Below are positions 25,198 to 34,131 of a stretch of 64,000 nt of DNA, in pieces. Source of the DNA: Hyphomicrobiales bacterium. GTDB lineage: Bacteria > Pseudomonadota > Alphaproteobacteria > Rhizobiales > Rhizobiaceae. The stretch's first letter is position 1. Every line of letters starts with the position of its first letter. The notes beneath the pieces are model-generated. The model saw nothing but the letters and a program-made list of their open reading frames with translations, was not told the origin of the DNA and did no database searches. The translations under genes were made by a program, and so were the position numbers. Where the stretch lies: contig UCKU01000031.1 of NCBI GenBank assembly GCA_900473185.1, positions 150,140 through 214,139 of the forward strand. Direction: 5' to 3'.

Positions 25198-25776
25198 TTA
25201 CAGCCACTTCGGCACTTCGACCCGCTGAAACGCGCGTAGCTCCTCTATCAATCCCTCCGCATCCCTATTGACCGAAATCGAATGCCGATGCGCCGGCGGC
25301 AGGAATTTCGTTTCCACCATGTGGTCGATGAAATGCAGGAAGGCGTCGAAAAATCCGGCGGAGTTCAGCAGGCCGACCGGTTTATCGATCTCGGAGAGCT
25401 GGTTCATCGTCCAGACCTCCAGCAGCTCCTCCATGGTGCCGATGCCGCCTGGCAGCGCGATGAAGGCATCGGCGAGTTCGGCCATGCGCTGTTTGCGCAG
25501 GCGCAGCGTCGGCGTGATTTCATCCGTCGTGAGGCGCGGATGAGCATGGCCCCGCTGGTGCAGGCTTTCGGTGATGACGCCATGCGCCGTGCCGCCGGCT
25601 TCGAGCACCGCATCGGCGACGACGCCCATCAGGCCTTTGGTGGTGCCGCCATAGACGAGGCCGATGCCCTCACGCGCCATGGCCCGGCCGAGCGCCCGGG
25701 CGCCATCCGCAAACTCTGGCGATGCGCCGAAATTCGAGCCGCAAAATACTGCAATGGTCTTGATGGAACGTGTCAT
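25198..25776 (-). CDS. LOG-family protein (cytokinin riboside 5'-monophosphate phosphoribohydrolase)
   Basis: 192 aa from ATG 25776; the family-like sequence starts there although the frame is open further up. Signatures: AVFCGSNFGASP at the N-terminus and PGGIGTMEELLEVWT, the PGGxGTxxE active-site motif of LOG. The reaction releases free base from nucleoside monophosphates, making active cytokinins in plants and plant-associated bacteria and clearing nucleotides elsewhere. A single gene, convergent with the stress cluster. Confidence 0.88.
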   Translation of the reverse strand: MTRSIKTIAVFCGSNFGASPEFADGARALGRAMAREGIGLVYGGTTKGLMGVVADAVLEAGGTAHGVITESLHQRGHAHPRLTTDEITPTLRLRKQRMAELADAFIALPGGIGTMEELLEVWTMNQLSEIDKPVGLLNSAGFFDAFLHFIDHMVETKFLPPAHRHSISVNRDAEGLIEELRAFQRVEVPKWL

Positions 25777-25889
25777 GATCGGACGCCTTTCCTGTGCTTT
25801 TGCCCACACGCATTAGCGGCCGGCTGCCGCAAAGGAAAGTGTCAGGAGGCTCTGTCCGGCGTCAGTCCCGATATGCCGATCCAGCAATG

Positions 25890-27185
25890 TCAGCCAGCCG
25901 GCAGCGAGACGCGGAAGTGGGCGCCGCCATCGTCGGCATTGGCGGCGCTGATATCGCCGCCGTGGTTGAGGACGATGGACTGGCAGATGGAGAGGCCGAC
26001 GCCGACGCCGTCCTGTTTCGTCGTGTAGAAGCAATCGAAGATGCGGCCGAGATCGGCAGCCGAAATGCCGTCACCGCTGTCGCGGATGGAGAACTGGACC
26101 CTCCCGTCCGCCTCGCTGGTGGCGATCTCGATGCGGCGAGGCCGCTTGCCACTGCTGACTGCGGCCTCGATGGCATTGAGGAGCAGGTTGACGACGACCT
26201 GCTGCATCTGGATGCGGTCTCCGCGGAAAGAAGGCAGGCCGGGCCTGCACGCAACCGAAAGGCGGATCGCGTGCATATCGGTCTCATGGGCGACGAAGGA
26301 CAGCGCGTCCTTGACGATGTCGTTCAGATCGAGCGGCACTCGTATGTTCGTCTGGCCGCTCGCCATGCCGCGGACGCGCTTGACGATTTCGCTCGCCCTA
26401 TGGGCGCTCGCAGCCATGCGTGCGGCAAGCTCGCCGAGTTTGGCAAGGTTCGGCTCGTCACGCGAGAGGTGCCGCATGGTGGTTTCGCAATCGGTGACGA
26501 TCGCGGCAAGCGGCTGGTTCACCTCATGGGCGATCGAGGTCGCAAGCCTGCCGAGCATGGAAAGACGCGCCGTATGCAGCGGGTCGACCTCGTGTTCGTG
26601 GGCCTGTCTCCGCCCAGTGATATCCTCCAGCACGACGAGCAATGTGTCGAGACTTTCGGAAGAGGGGAAGGTGACCGACAGTTTGACGTCCAGGACGGCG
26701 CCCTTGAAGCTGCGCATCTTCATCGGCTCGCAGAAGAGCTTGGTTCCGTCGAACCAGGCGCGCATCAGCCTTTTGATGGTCTCGGGCGAAGCCGCAAACA
26801 GGTAGCTCGCCGGCCCCACGAGATCATCTGACGAAGAGGCCTGTAAAAGAGAAACAGCCATCTCGTTGGCATCGGCGACGAAAAGACCCGCCTTTGAAAT
26901 GCCCCCTTGCCACATGCCCTTCGCAAACAGGTGCTCGGCGTCACCCCTGGCTTTCAATCCTGCAAAGAGCGCCCGCAGGCCGGTGGCGTCGAGTTGCAGG
27001 ACCGGAATCGGGAGGTGATGGATGGCGGCCGTATGGTGCGCCTCGCCGCGCGGGCGCCTTGCCGGCAGAGCGCTTTCGGCACCGCCCTTGATGATGACGA
27101 TCGGCGCCTGTTCGGCAGAGCGCTCGCTGCGTCTGGCGTCATTCCATCGAGCAGCGATGTTTCTCGCTATCGGCGTGTCGGCCAT
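25890..27185 (-). CDS. Orphan PAS sensor histidine kinase
   Basis: 431 aa without membrane segments. A PAS-like region covers about residues 52-190 (ending LLVVLEDITGRRQ). The HisKA helix follows with phospho-acceptor H220 (SIAHEVNQPLAAIV), then HATPase_c with N box NLLLNAIEAAV, G1 DSGDGIS and the GVGVGLSIC loop. It resembles FixL/NtrB-like soluble kinases. No response regulator is adjacent, and the LysR gene is divergent. The input signal is unknown; no haem-binding residue was recognised in the PAS region. Confidence 0.87.
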   Translation of the reverse strand: MADTPIARNIAARWNDARRSERSAEQAPIVIIKGGAESALPARRPRGEAHHTAAIHHLPIPVLQLDATGLRALFAGLKARGDAEHLFAKGMWQGGISKAGLFVADANEMAVSLLQASSSDDLVGPASYLFAASPETIKRLMRAWFDGTKLFCEPMKMRSFKGAVLDVKLSVTFPSSESLDTLLVVLEDITGRRQAHEHEVDPLHTARLSMLGRLATSIAHEVNQPLAAIVTDCETTMRHLSRDEPNLAKLGELAARMAASAHRASEIVKRVRGMASGQTNIRVPLDLNDIVKDALSFVAHETDMHAIRLSVACRPGLPSFRGDRIQMQQVVVNLLLNAIEAAVSSGKRPRRIEIATSEADGRVQFSIRDSGDGISAADLGRIFDCFYTTKQDGVGVGLSICQSIVLNHGGDISAANADDGGAHFRVSLPAG

Positions 27186-27445
27186 GCGCGCTTCCTATGT
27201 GTTCAGCCAATATGGTTCGGCCCATATGTTTCCGCGGGGGCAATAGTTTGCTTGAGACAATAGTTTCCCGTTGCGGGCGCGCGCCGTTTTTGAGCGCGCA
27301 TCCGCCTCGCGGCCGCCATTGGCGACACCACATCCGTCATGATAGTAGCCATCGGGCTGAATAGAGTCAGCGCAAGGTAGAGCGGGGGCAAGGGCGGCAC
27401 AATGCCCGCCTCCGGCAACAGGGTGTTGCGCTCAGTGGAACGCAG

Positions 27446-28372
27446 ATGATCGACCTGGATGATATCAGAAGCTTCGTGGCGGTGGTCGAGAGCGGCGGCT
27501 TCAACCGTGCGGCCCAGAGCCTCGGCGTCTCGAAATCGATCGTCAGCCGGCGCATCGCGCGCATGGAAACGGATCTCGGCGCGCGGCTGATCAACCGCAG
27601 CACACGCGGCATCAGCGCAACGGAGGCCGGGCTTGAATTCAAGCTGCGCTGCGGGCGGATTCTTGCCGAACTCGAGGAAGCGCGGGATGCGGTTGCCACC
27701 TATGCCGGCGGCGATGTCACCGGGCGTCTGAGGCTTGCCGCACCGCTCGCCTTCGGCCAGCGTTATCTCGGCCCAATCCTGACTGAGCTTGCCGGCCGCC
27801 ATCCGCGCCTCGAGCTCGACGTGTCCTTCTCCGAGCGCGCCGTCGACCTCATCAACGAGCATTACGATGCGGCGATCCGGCTTTTCGAGCTGCGCGACCC
27901 CTCGCTGATCGCGCGCCGCATCGCGCCGGTCAGGCCCTTCATCGTCGCCAGCCCCGATTATATCGCCCGCCATGGCCGCCCGCAGAGGCCCGAAGACCTG
28001 CTTTCGCATGAGTGCATCATCTATTCCGGGCGCCATATTCCCGAGTGGAAGTTCCGGGTCGGCGAGCGCATGGTGTCGATCCGCCCGAACGGCCGGCTGT
28101 TCACGGATAATGCCGAGGTGCATCTGAGCTGGACGCTCGCCGGGCTCGGCGTGGCGGAGCTGCCGTCTTTCATCGTCGCCGATGAGATCCGGAAGGGCAC
28201 GCTGGTGCCGGTGCTTGTCGATTATTATCTGGATGAGGGCGCGATCTACGTGGTGCGCCCGCCGGGGCCGCATGTGCCGGCCAAGGTGCGGGCGCTGATC
28301 GATATCATGCTGGAGCGGCTCGGCGGGGAGGGCAGTGCTGCCTATCCCTCGGTTCTGCGGGCGGGAGAATAG
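27446..28372 (+). CDS. LysR-family transcriptional regulator
   Basis: 308 aa, typical length. The N-terminal winged helix reads DLDDIRSFVAVVESGGFNRAAQSLGVSKSIVSRRI, followed by a periplasmic-binding-protein-like effector domain from about residue 90 (GRLRLAAPLAFGQ). This subgroup is common in proteobacteria, with targets usually divergent. Here the divergent neighbour is the histidine kinase 260 bp away. The effector cannot be predicted. Confidence 0.88.
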   Translation: MIDLDDIRSFVAVVESGGFNRAAQSLGVSKSIVSRRIARMETDLGARLINRSTRGISATEAGLEFKLRCGRILAELEEARDAVATYAGGDVTGRLRLAAPLAFGQRYLGPILTELAGRHPRLELDVSFSERAVDLINEHYDAAIRLFELRDPSLIARRIAPVRPFIVASPDYIARHGRPQRPEDLLSHECIIYSGRHIPEWKFRVGERMVSIRPNGRLFTDNAEVHLSWTLAGLGVAELPSFIVADEIRKGTLVPVLVDYYLDEGAIYVVRPPGPHVPAKVRALIDIMLERLGGEGSAAYPSVLRAGE

Positions 28373-28389
28373 CCCTCTCCGGGAATTTC

Positions 28390-28403
28390 GTTACAGTTGT
28401 AAC
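28390..28403. promoter_or_regulatory. 14-bp palindrome upstream of the EF-hand gene
   Basis: GTTACA-GT-TGTAAC, a perfect inverted repeat 93 bp before the ATG at 28497 and 17 bp after the LysR stop. Possible operator; the binding protein is unknown. Confidence 0.35.
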
Positions 28404-28496
28404 ACAAGGCTCAGATACACGTTTTCGGCCAGTTTCATGCAAGTTCCGCTTTCCAGTTTGCGCGCATCCACACGCCAAACCAAAGGATGAAACAGC

Positions 28497-29069
28497 ATGA
28501 TCGTCGGCTCCGACAATTCAATCCGCAGCGTCTTCAGTGCCGTGCCCAGGGTCTCCGTCTCCGTTTTCGGCGAGGGGAAATACGAGACATCAGCCGGGGG
28601 GGCGGTGAACGCGGCCCCGACAAAAACGGATGATCAGCTGCTGGCCGAACTCTACGACCGTACGGCGCAACAAATGCTCGACCATACCGATATCAACGGC
28701 GACGGACGGGTCAGCAAAGACGAATACATGGCCTCTCAGAAGCGGCTGGCGGATGCCGACAACAGGGTTTTCGACCCCGATGAAACCGAGGAACGCTGGG
28801 CGAAGTTCGATCCTGACGGCAAGGGTGCGGTTGGCAAGGATGAAATCATCGAAGGGCTGAAGGTCGTCCTGCCTTTGAATGTCGGTCATTTCGGCGCCGA
28901 TGTGGCCGATCGTATCCGGGGGCAGGCCCTGGAGGTCTCCAAGGAGGCGCTGCAGAATTTCCAGGACGCCATCGACGCGGAAAAGAGGAAGCCCGCAATG
29001 GCGGAAACGATTAAGACGACCATTGCCGAGCAGGCTTCGCTGCTCTCGCTCTATGACGAGTTCAAATAG
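28497..29069 (+). CDS. EF-hand calcium-binding protein
   Basis: 190 aa. Two EF-hand loops are visible: DINGDGRVSKDE (about residues 64-75), a canonical 12-residue loop ending in Glu, and DPDGKGAVGKDE (about 105-116), also canonical in its acidic positions. No signal peptide is obvious. The rest is helical and charged. It is convergent with the large RTX protein gene, so two calcium-binding products adjoin. Possibly a calcium sensor; the partner is unknown. Confidence 0.8.
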   Translation: MIVGSDNSIRSVFSAVPRVSVSVFGEGKYETSAGGAVNAAPTKTDDQLLAELYDRTAQQMLDHTDINGDGRVSKDEYMASQKRLADADNRVFDPDETEERWAKFDPDGKGAVGKDEIIEGLKVVLPLNVGHFGADVADRIRGQALEVSKEALQNFQDAIDAEKRKPAMAETIKTTIAEQASLLSLYDEFK

Positions 29070-29129
29070 GAGAGCAAGGCCCGCGGGGCGACGAATGCTG
29101 CGTCGGCGCCCCGTCGAGCAAACAGGAAG

Positions 29130-31511
29130 TCAAGCGAATAGAAAGTCGCCGGGCTGCAGGACATAGGCTCCGTTGAGCATGGCAACTCTGACGGCGCCGT
29201 CTCCTCCGGTGCCGTCGTCGTCCCAATAGAGCGTGCGGTCGGAGGTGTTGAAGTAGAACTGGGCGTCTGCGCCAATGGCGGTTTTGCCGACATGGAAATC
29301 CAGAGTGGATGTCGTCATGCCCTGGAAGTCGCTGGACTGGAACGACAGGAAGTCGTCCGCACTAAAATCGCTGATGAAAACGAAGTTCGATGGGCTGGGT
29401 GCGGCGAGGACGAAAGTATCAGCGCCGCCGCCGCCGGCCAGGCCATCACTGCCGCCGCCGCTGACGAGCGTGTTGGCTGCAGCATTGCCTGATATCTGGT
29501 TGTTGCCGCTATCGCCGATCCCGGTCACGGCGCCTGCCTGAAGGATCAGCGTTTCAGCTCCGGTTCCCGCTAGCGAATAGGTTTCGGCCGTGGAATAGAT
29601 GATATCGTTCCAATCCCACATGCTGTCACCGGTATCGTGGACGACGTCGCCGGCGCTGTCGACCTTGTATTTGTCGTTTCCATCCCCGCCATCCATCGTG
29701 TCGTCGCCGGTACCGCCTGCGAGTATGTCGTCGCCGGAGCCGCCGTACAGCTTGTCATTGTCGGCGCCGCCATCGAGATAATCGTTGCCGTCGAGACCGG
29801 AAAGCGTGTCGTTGCCGGCAGCGCCGCCCAGGGTGTTGTTGCCGCTATTGCCTGTCATGACATTATCGAGCGCGTTGCCGCTCGCATACAGGTTGCCCTC
29901 CGCGACAAAGGCGAGGTTCTCGACATTGGCCGCCAGCGAGTAGCTCACTTCGGCAAGGATCGTGTCGGTACCCTGTCCCGCCAACTCCACGACCCTGTCG
30001 GCGGTCGTATCGACGATGTAGGTATCGTCGCCCAGGCCGCCCGTCATCCGGTCGTGGCCGTATCCTCCGTCCAGATGGTCATTGCCCGCAAGGCCCGTCA
30101 GCGTATCGTTGCCGGAGCTCGCATATATGGCGTCGTCTCCGGCCGTGCCGACCAGGTTCTTGTCGGGATAGGTGCCGTATATGCGGTTGCTCGGAAGCTC
30201 CACCGCATGGGCGTCGGTATCGAAGCGGACCTGAAAGATGCCGGAGTCATATCCCTGGACATCGGTATAATCACTATCGGACGCCCAGCTGACGACCCAG
30301 CCGCCGTCATCGAGCGCCGCCACCTGGGGCACATCCTTGTAGCTGTGGGTCAGCGTGTTGAGGAGCGTCTCATCGCCGTTTTTCGTCCCGTCGGCGTTAA
30401 ACGCCTGCTGGTAGACGTGGTAAAAGGTCTCGCTACTGCCGATCACCATCCAGGTCACTACCCAGCCGCCGTCGGAAAGAGCCGTCACCTTCTGGTTCCC
30501 TGCATATGTCCCATCGGTATCGACCTGGGTCTCGCTGCCCTGCGGCGTCCCGTTCGCATTGTAGGCCTGCTGCATCATATGGGCATCGCCCGAGAGCCAG
30601 ATCACCACCCAGCCGCCGCCGTCCAATGCGGCGGAGGCATGGTAGCCTTGGTTGCCGTCCGTCGTGGTATTGACTCGTGTCTCGGTGCCGAGCCGCGTTC
30701 CGTCGGCATTATAGGCCTGCTGATAGATCCCGCCACTCGAGCCATCCTGGCCATTCGATTCCCAGATGACGACCCAGCCGCCGTCGCGTGCCACCACGGA
30801 TGGGCCGCTCTGATAGGAATTGGTGTAGGTATTGACGAGGGTTTCCCCGCCGTGCGGCGTGCCGTCGGCATTGTAGATCTGCTGGAATACGCCGGTTTCG
30901 GAACCGTCCTGCCCGGGCGATGACCAGGTGGCGACCCAGCCGCCGCCATCGAGCGGCGCCATAGAGCCCAGCCACTGGTTTCCATCGGTGTGGGTGTTGA
31001 CCCGGGTCTCTCCGGCGATCTTGGAGCCGTCGGCAGCAAAGGCCTGCTGGTAGATCCCGTATCCGGAACCGTCCTGGCCTACCGACAGCCAACTGACGAC
31101 CCAGCCTCCGTCGGAAAGCCCCATGACCGACCGCAAGCCCTGTCCGCCGCCTTCATAGGTGTTGACCTGAGTCTCGCCGCTGCGCAGCGTGCCGTCCGCA
31201 TTGAATGCCTGCTGGTAGACCCCAGGGGTTGAAATCCCCTGGTCTCCCCAGGTCACCACCCAGCCGCCGTCGGCAAGGACCGTCACGGCCGGCATGTCCT
31301 GATTACCCTCGACGGTGGTGTTGACGCGGGTTTCGGGACCGACGAGGGCGCCTGTCGAGTCATAGACCTGCTGGTAGACCCCGGAACCGCTGCCGTCCTC
31401 CAGGGTGGAGGCCCATGTGATCACCCATCCGCCGCCCGGCAGCTGGGTGGTCACAGTACTGTACTGAGAATTGGCCGTGAACGTGTTGACCTGAGATTCT
31501 ACAAACGGCAT
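29130..31511 (-). CDS. Large RTX protein with eight beta-propeller-like repeats
   Basis: 793 aa with no signal peptide, as expected for type I secretion. Residues 8 to about 430 hold eight repeats of 45-55 residues, each with GGWVVxW, then Q-DGSG, VYQQxYNADGT and ETxVNT. They look like blades of a beta-propeller or a solenoid. About residues 450-720 carry calcium-binding RTX nonapeptides (GGxGxDxLx types such as GLDGNDYLDGGADNDKLYGG). The C-terminal stretch resembles the RTX secretion signal region. Probably an extracellular or surface protein. No T1SS ABC/MFP genes lie in the window. Confidence 0.86.
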   Translation of the reverse strand: MPFVESQVNTFTANSQYSTVTTQLPGGGWVITWASTLEDGSGSGVYQQVYDSTGALVGPETRVNTTVEGNQDMPAVTVLADGGWVVTWGDQGISTPGVYQQAFNADGTLRSGETQVNTYEGGGQGLRSVMGLSDGGWVVSWLSVGQDGSGYGIYQQAFAADGSKIAGETRVNTHTDGNQWLGSMAPLDGGGWVATWSSPGQDGSETGVFQQIYNADGTPHGGETLVNTYTNSYQSGPSVVARDGGWVVIWESNGQDGSSGGIYQQAYNADGTRLGTETRVNTTTDGNQGYHASAALDGGGWVVIWLSGDAHMMQQAYNANGTPQGSETQVDTDGTYAGNQKVTALSDGGWVVTWMVIGSSETFYHVYQQAFNADGTKNGDETLLNTLTHSYKDVPQVAALDDGGWVVSWASDSDYTDVQGYDSGIFQVRFDTDAHAVELPSNRIYGTYPDKNLVGTAGDDAIYASSGNDTLTGLAGNDHLDGGYGHDRMTGGLGDDTYIVDTTADRVVELAGQGTDTILAEVSYSLAANVENLAFVAEGNLYASGNALDNVMTGNSGNNTLGGAAGNDTLSGLDGNDYLDGGADNDKLYGGSGDDILAGGTGDDTMDGGDGNDKYKVDSAGDVVHDTGDSMWDWNDIIYSTAETYSLAGTGAETLILQAGAVTGIGDSGNNQISGNAAANTLVSGGGSDGLAGGGGADTFVLAAPSPSNFVFISDFSADDFLSFQSSDFQGMTTSTLDFHVGKTAIGADAQFYFNTSDRTLYWDDDGTGGDGAVRVAMLNGAYVLQPGDFLFA

Positions 31512-31751
31512 TTACCTTCCTCCTCAGATAGACAGTACCGAGAAAATGAACGCGCTGCAGACCCGATGCGTATTGCTACCATACCGTTCTTTTTTGACGA
31601 TTGCCCGACAGTCCCGACAATCTTCAAAAGAGAACCGTATGGGCGTGCAACCCGTCGATCGCCAGCAATATCAAAACTTGATCGGCGGGCAGGCATCGGG
31701 GCTCTCACTTTTCGGCGGGACAAGGTGGTGGGCGCTGGGAGCGGCCCGCTC

Positions 31752-32066
31752 TTACGCGGGCTGAACGCTCCTCACCACGCCCGTGCGGTCGATGACGCAG
31801 GCGAACTTGCGGCCCGAGGCGTCAAGATCGACGGTGAAGCCGCCGGCTTCGACCGGGCGCGAGCTTGTCGGCAGGACTTTCGCCCTGTCGAGACCAGCCT
31901 GTTTGGCGGCGGCATCGGCGCAGAGCAGCTGCAGGTCGGCGGGAGCGGTTTCGACTGCCGTGCGCGACATCTGGTCGGGCGGCGGGGCCGACTGGCAGGC
32001 GGCAAGTGCCGATAGCGAGCAAAGGAGCAGGGCCGGAAGCGGCTGGCTCTTCAAGAACATGCGCAT
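31752..32066 (-). CDS. Small lipoprotein at the end of the proX-ldt operon
   Basis: 104 aa. A signal peptide with lipobox LAAC at residues 21-24 predicts a lipid-anchored periplasmic protein. The C-terminal half (GGFTVDLDASGRKFACVIDRTGVVRSV) looks like a small beta domain often annotated as hypothetical in rhizobia. It begins 15 bp after the L,D-transpeptidase stop, so it is probably in the same operon. Function unknown; an envelope role fits its neighbour. Confidence 0.75.
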   Translation of the reverse strand: MRMFLKSQPLPALLLCSLSALAACQSAPPPDQMSRTAVETAPADLQLLCADAAAKQAGLDRAKVLPTSSRPVEAGGFTVDLDASGRKFACVIDRTGVVRSVQPA

Positions 32067-32081
32067 ACCAATTCCCCCGTT

Positions 32082-32741
32082 TTAGACGCCCTTATAGAGG
32101 GCCGCGCCCTGCATCAGGACGATGACCTTGGCGCCGACCTTTATCCGTGAGTGCAGATCGATGATGTCGTCGTTGTTCATGCGAATGCAGCCCGAGGATA
32201 CGTCGAGGCCGATCGACCAGGATTCCGGCGTGCCGTGGATGCGGTAGATCGTGTCGGCATCGCCGGCATAGAGATAGAGCGCACGCGCCCCGAGCGGATT
32301 GTCGGGGCCGCCCGGCTGGCCGGCCGCCCATTTGGCGGCATTGGGGTCGCGGGCCACCATCTCGGCGGGCGGGGTCCATGTCGGCCATTCGGCGGTGCGG
32401 CCCACGCGCACGATGCCGGCCCAGCCGAAGCCTTCGCGACCGACGCCGATGCCGTAGCGGATCGCCTGGCCGCCAGGCTGCACGAGATAGAGAAAATGCT
32501 GATTGCCGTCGATGATGATCGTGCCCGGTTCCTCCGCCGTGCGGAAGGTCACGACCTGCCGGCGGAAGGCATCCGGTACCTGCTTGTTGCGGGCGAAATA
32601 TTTGCGCGCCGTGTTCTTGTCGTAGTCGACCCACTGCCGCGTCTTGGGATCGTAGATCTGCGTGCCGGCCGCAAGGGCGACATAGGCGGCGAGGGTAAGC
32701 GCGAGTGCGGCGAGGGCGGTTTTCTGCAATGTCCGGCTCAT
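32082..32741 (-). CDS. L,D-transpeptidase (ErfK/YbiS family)
   Basis: 219 aa from ATG 32741, which overlaps the stop of the upstream gene as ATGA (32738-32741), a sign of translational coupling. Signal peptide or anchor (TALAALALTLAAYVALAAG), then the YkuD catalytic domain with IHGTPE and SSGCIRMNNDDI, which contains the catalytic Cys, Arg and upstream His. It makes 3-3 crosslinks in, or attaches proteins to, periplasmic peptidoglycan. In Rhizobiales L,D-transpeptidation is a major wall activity and genomes hold many such genes. Confidence 0.9.
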   Translation of the reverse strand: MSRTLQKTALAALALTLAAYVALAAGTQIYDPKTRQWVDYDKNTARKYFARNKQVPDAFRRQVVTFRTAEEPGTIIIDGNQHFLYLVQPGGQAIRYGIGVGREGFGWAGIVRVGRTAEWPTWTPPAEMVARDPNAAKWAAGQPGGPDNPLGARALYLYAGDADTIYRIHGTPESWSIGLDVSSGCIRMNNDDIIDLHSRIKVGAKVIVLMQGAALYKGV

Positions 32742-33727
32742 GGTTTTGCCCATCCCTGGATGCGGGCGGCATTCTCCGCCACCCATTTTTCCGCGTAATC
32801 GGCGGGCGGCGTTCGCTCCACCTGCAGCGCGTAGGTCATGGCAGTCACTTCCTCAGGCGTCAGATCGACCTTCTCCAGAAAGGCGGCAATGTCACCATGT
32901 TTGGCACCGAAAGAGGTCGACCAGGCGATGTGGAATTCCGATGGCGGCCAGGCGACATCGGCCTTCGAATGTTCGATCCAGAGGGGATCGCTGCCAGGCG
33001 CGATCTTCCATCGCGCGGGATCGTAAGCCGGCTCTTCCAGCCGCGTCACCTTGTGCAGCTCGAAGACATTGTGCGGCGCGTAGCAGGCAAAGACCATCGG
33101 CCGGCCGGTGGCGACGGCTGCATCGACGGCGGCCATGCCGACATCCTCTTCCGCCTCCACCAGCGTGAGGTTGCTGGCGTAACCGTAGCTCAAGGCGCGC
33201 ACCCGCTCGATGCTCGCCGAGGTCCAGGTTGCAGCGCCAATCCAGAGCTCGCCGCGGCCATCGCCATCGGTATCGAGCAGGGCGCCCTTTTCTGGGTCCG
33301 AGAGATCCTTGACGCTTTTGATGCCGGCCTTTTCGGCGTCCTCGGTGGCGCAGAGGCCCTGCCAGGCGGCAACGGCGCGTTTGGCGAGAACCACCGCCTT
33401 CTTCTCATCGACATATTTTTCGATTGCCGCATCGAGGTTCGGCCGCCAGACCTCCGGGTGGATATCGAGCTCGCCGGATTCCAGCCCCGAGAAAGCATTG
33501 AGCTCGCCCATCTCGCGCAGGTCGGCCGTGAGGCCGAAGTTCTTGCCGATCGCGACCTTCAATATATTGGCCGTCGCTTGTCCCGACGGCCAGTTCGGCA
33601 CGGCGATGACAAGATCGGCGGCCTGGACGCTGTGGGCGGAGCCGGATGCGATGAAGATGGATGCGGCAAGCATGGCTCCCGCATGAAAGCCGTGCCGTTG
33701 CGGATTCTCTTCCTGACGATGTCTCAC
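32738..33727 (-). CDS. Glycine betaine/choline ABC transporter substrate-binding protein
   Basis: 329 aa. A signal peptide (ending SAHSVQA-AD) is followed by an OpuAC/ProX fold: LVIAVPNWPSGQATANILK, then GELDIHPEVWRPNLD, and WIGAATWTSASIERVR. It should bind a quaternary amine in the periplasm. No ProV ATPase or ProW permease lies nearby; instead it is coupled to an L,D-transpeptidase. It may serve a transporter encoded elsewhere, or link osmolyte sensing to wall remodelling (inference). Confidence 0.86.
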   Translation of the reverse strand: MRHRQEENPQRHGFHAGAMLAASIFIASGSAHSVQAADLVIAVPNWPSGQATANILKVAIGKNFGLTADLREMGELNAFSGLESGELDIHPEVWRPNLDAAIEKYVDEKKAVVLAKRAVAAWQGLCATEDAEKAGIKSVKDLSDPEKGALLDTDGDGRGELWIGAATWTSASIERVRALSYGYASNLTLVEAEEDVGMAAVDAAVATGRPMVFACYAPHNVFELHKVTRLEEPAYDPARWKIAPGSDPLWIEHSKADVAWPPSEFHIAWSTSFGAKHGDIAAFLEKVDLTPEEVTAMTYALQVERTPPADYAEKWVAENAARIQGWAKP

Positions 33728-33897
33728 AGAAATCCCTCCGTTTCCGCTCCCCAGCCGGTTGAAGTCCTAAACACATTACGCGCATGTCGGGGAAGTACGT
33801 TACCGTAAACTCCGGCGTAAATTCGTGCGGCGCACAGGCCTGACGGCAGCGTGTCCTGTTGATGCCGGGAGATTTTTTAACCTTGGCAGAAAACTCC

Positions 33898-34025
33898 GCC
33901 CCAAACCCCTCCCCGCAAGGGGGAGGGGCTTAATTTGCCGCGTCGGAATTCAGTATCTTCGACGCTTCAGGGCGGAGTGAGGCGGTGCCACGAGGAGCCC
34001 CTCCCACCTGTGGGGAGGGGTTTTA
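33898..34025. repeat. G/C-rich inverted repeat element
   Basis: AAACCCCTCCCC at the left (33903) pairs with GGGGAGGGGTTTT at the right (34011-34024), and CCCCTCCCC-GCAAG-GGGGAGGGG forms an inner hairpin. It lies in the 404-bp gap between the divergent proX and ydcF-like genes. Apart from promoters that must exist here, nothing else is recognised in 33728-34131. Confidence 0.6.
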
Positions 34026-34131
34026 TCCTGGTCGTTTGCCGTTCTACGGTTTCTCATTGACCAATCGAGACTTGCCCCGAATCCCCAATTAGGCTTTCGT
34101 GGCCGCGTTTCAGTAGGATACCGGCACGCCC

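Noticed and set aside
27203..28273. 356-codon leftward frame opposite the LysR gene
   Set aside because: Shadow; the LysR helix-turn-helix on the other strand is unmistakable.
29637..30923. 428-codon rightward frame across the RTX gene
   Set aside because: Shadow created by the repeated codons of the RTX protein.
29637..31500. Periodic DNA repeats that might suggest a CRISPR array or tandem repeat locus
   Set aside because: The period is that of protein repeats (about 150 bp with codon-level variation), not identical short repeats with unique spacers.
33898..34025. Possible ncRNA in the G/C-rich inverted repeat
   Set aside because: It fits a known style of intergenic repeat and no promoter could be assigned; no evidence for a discrete RNA.
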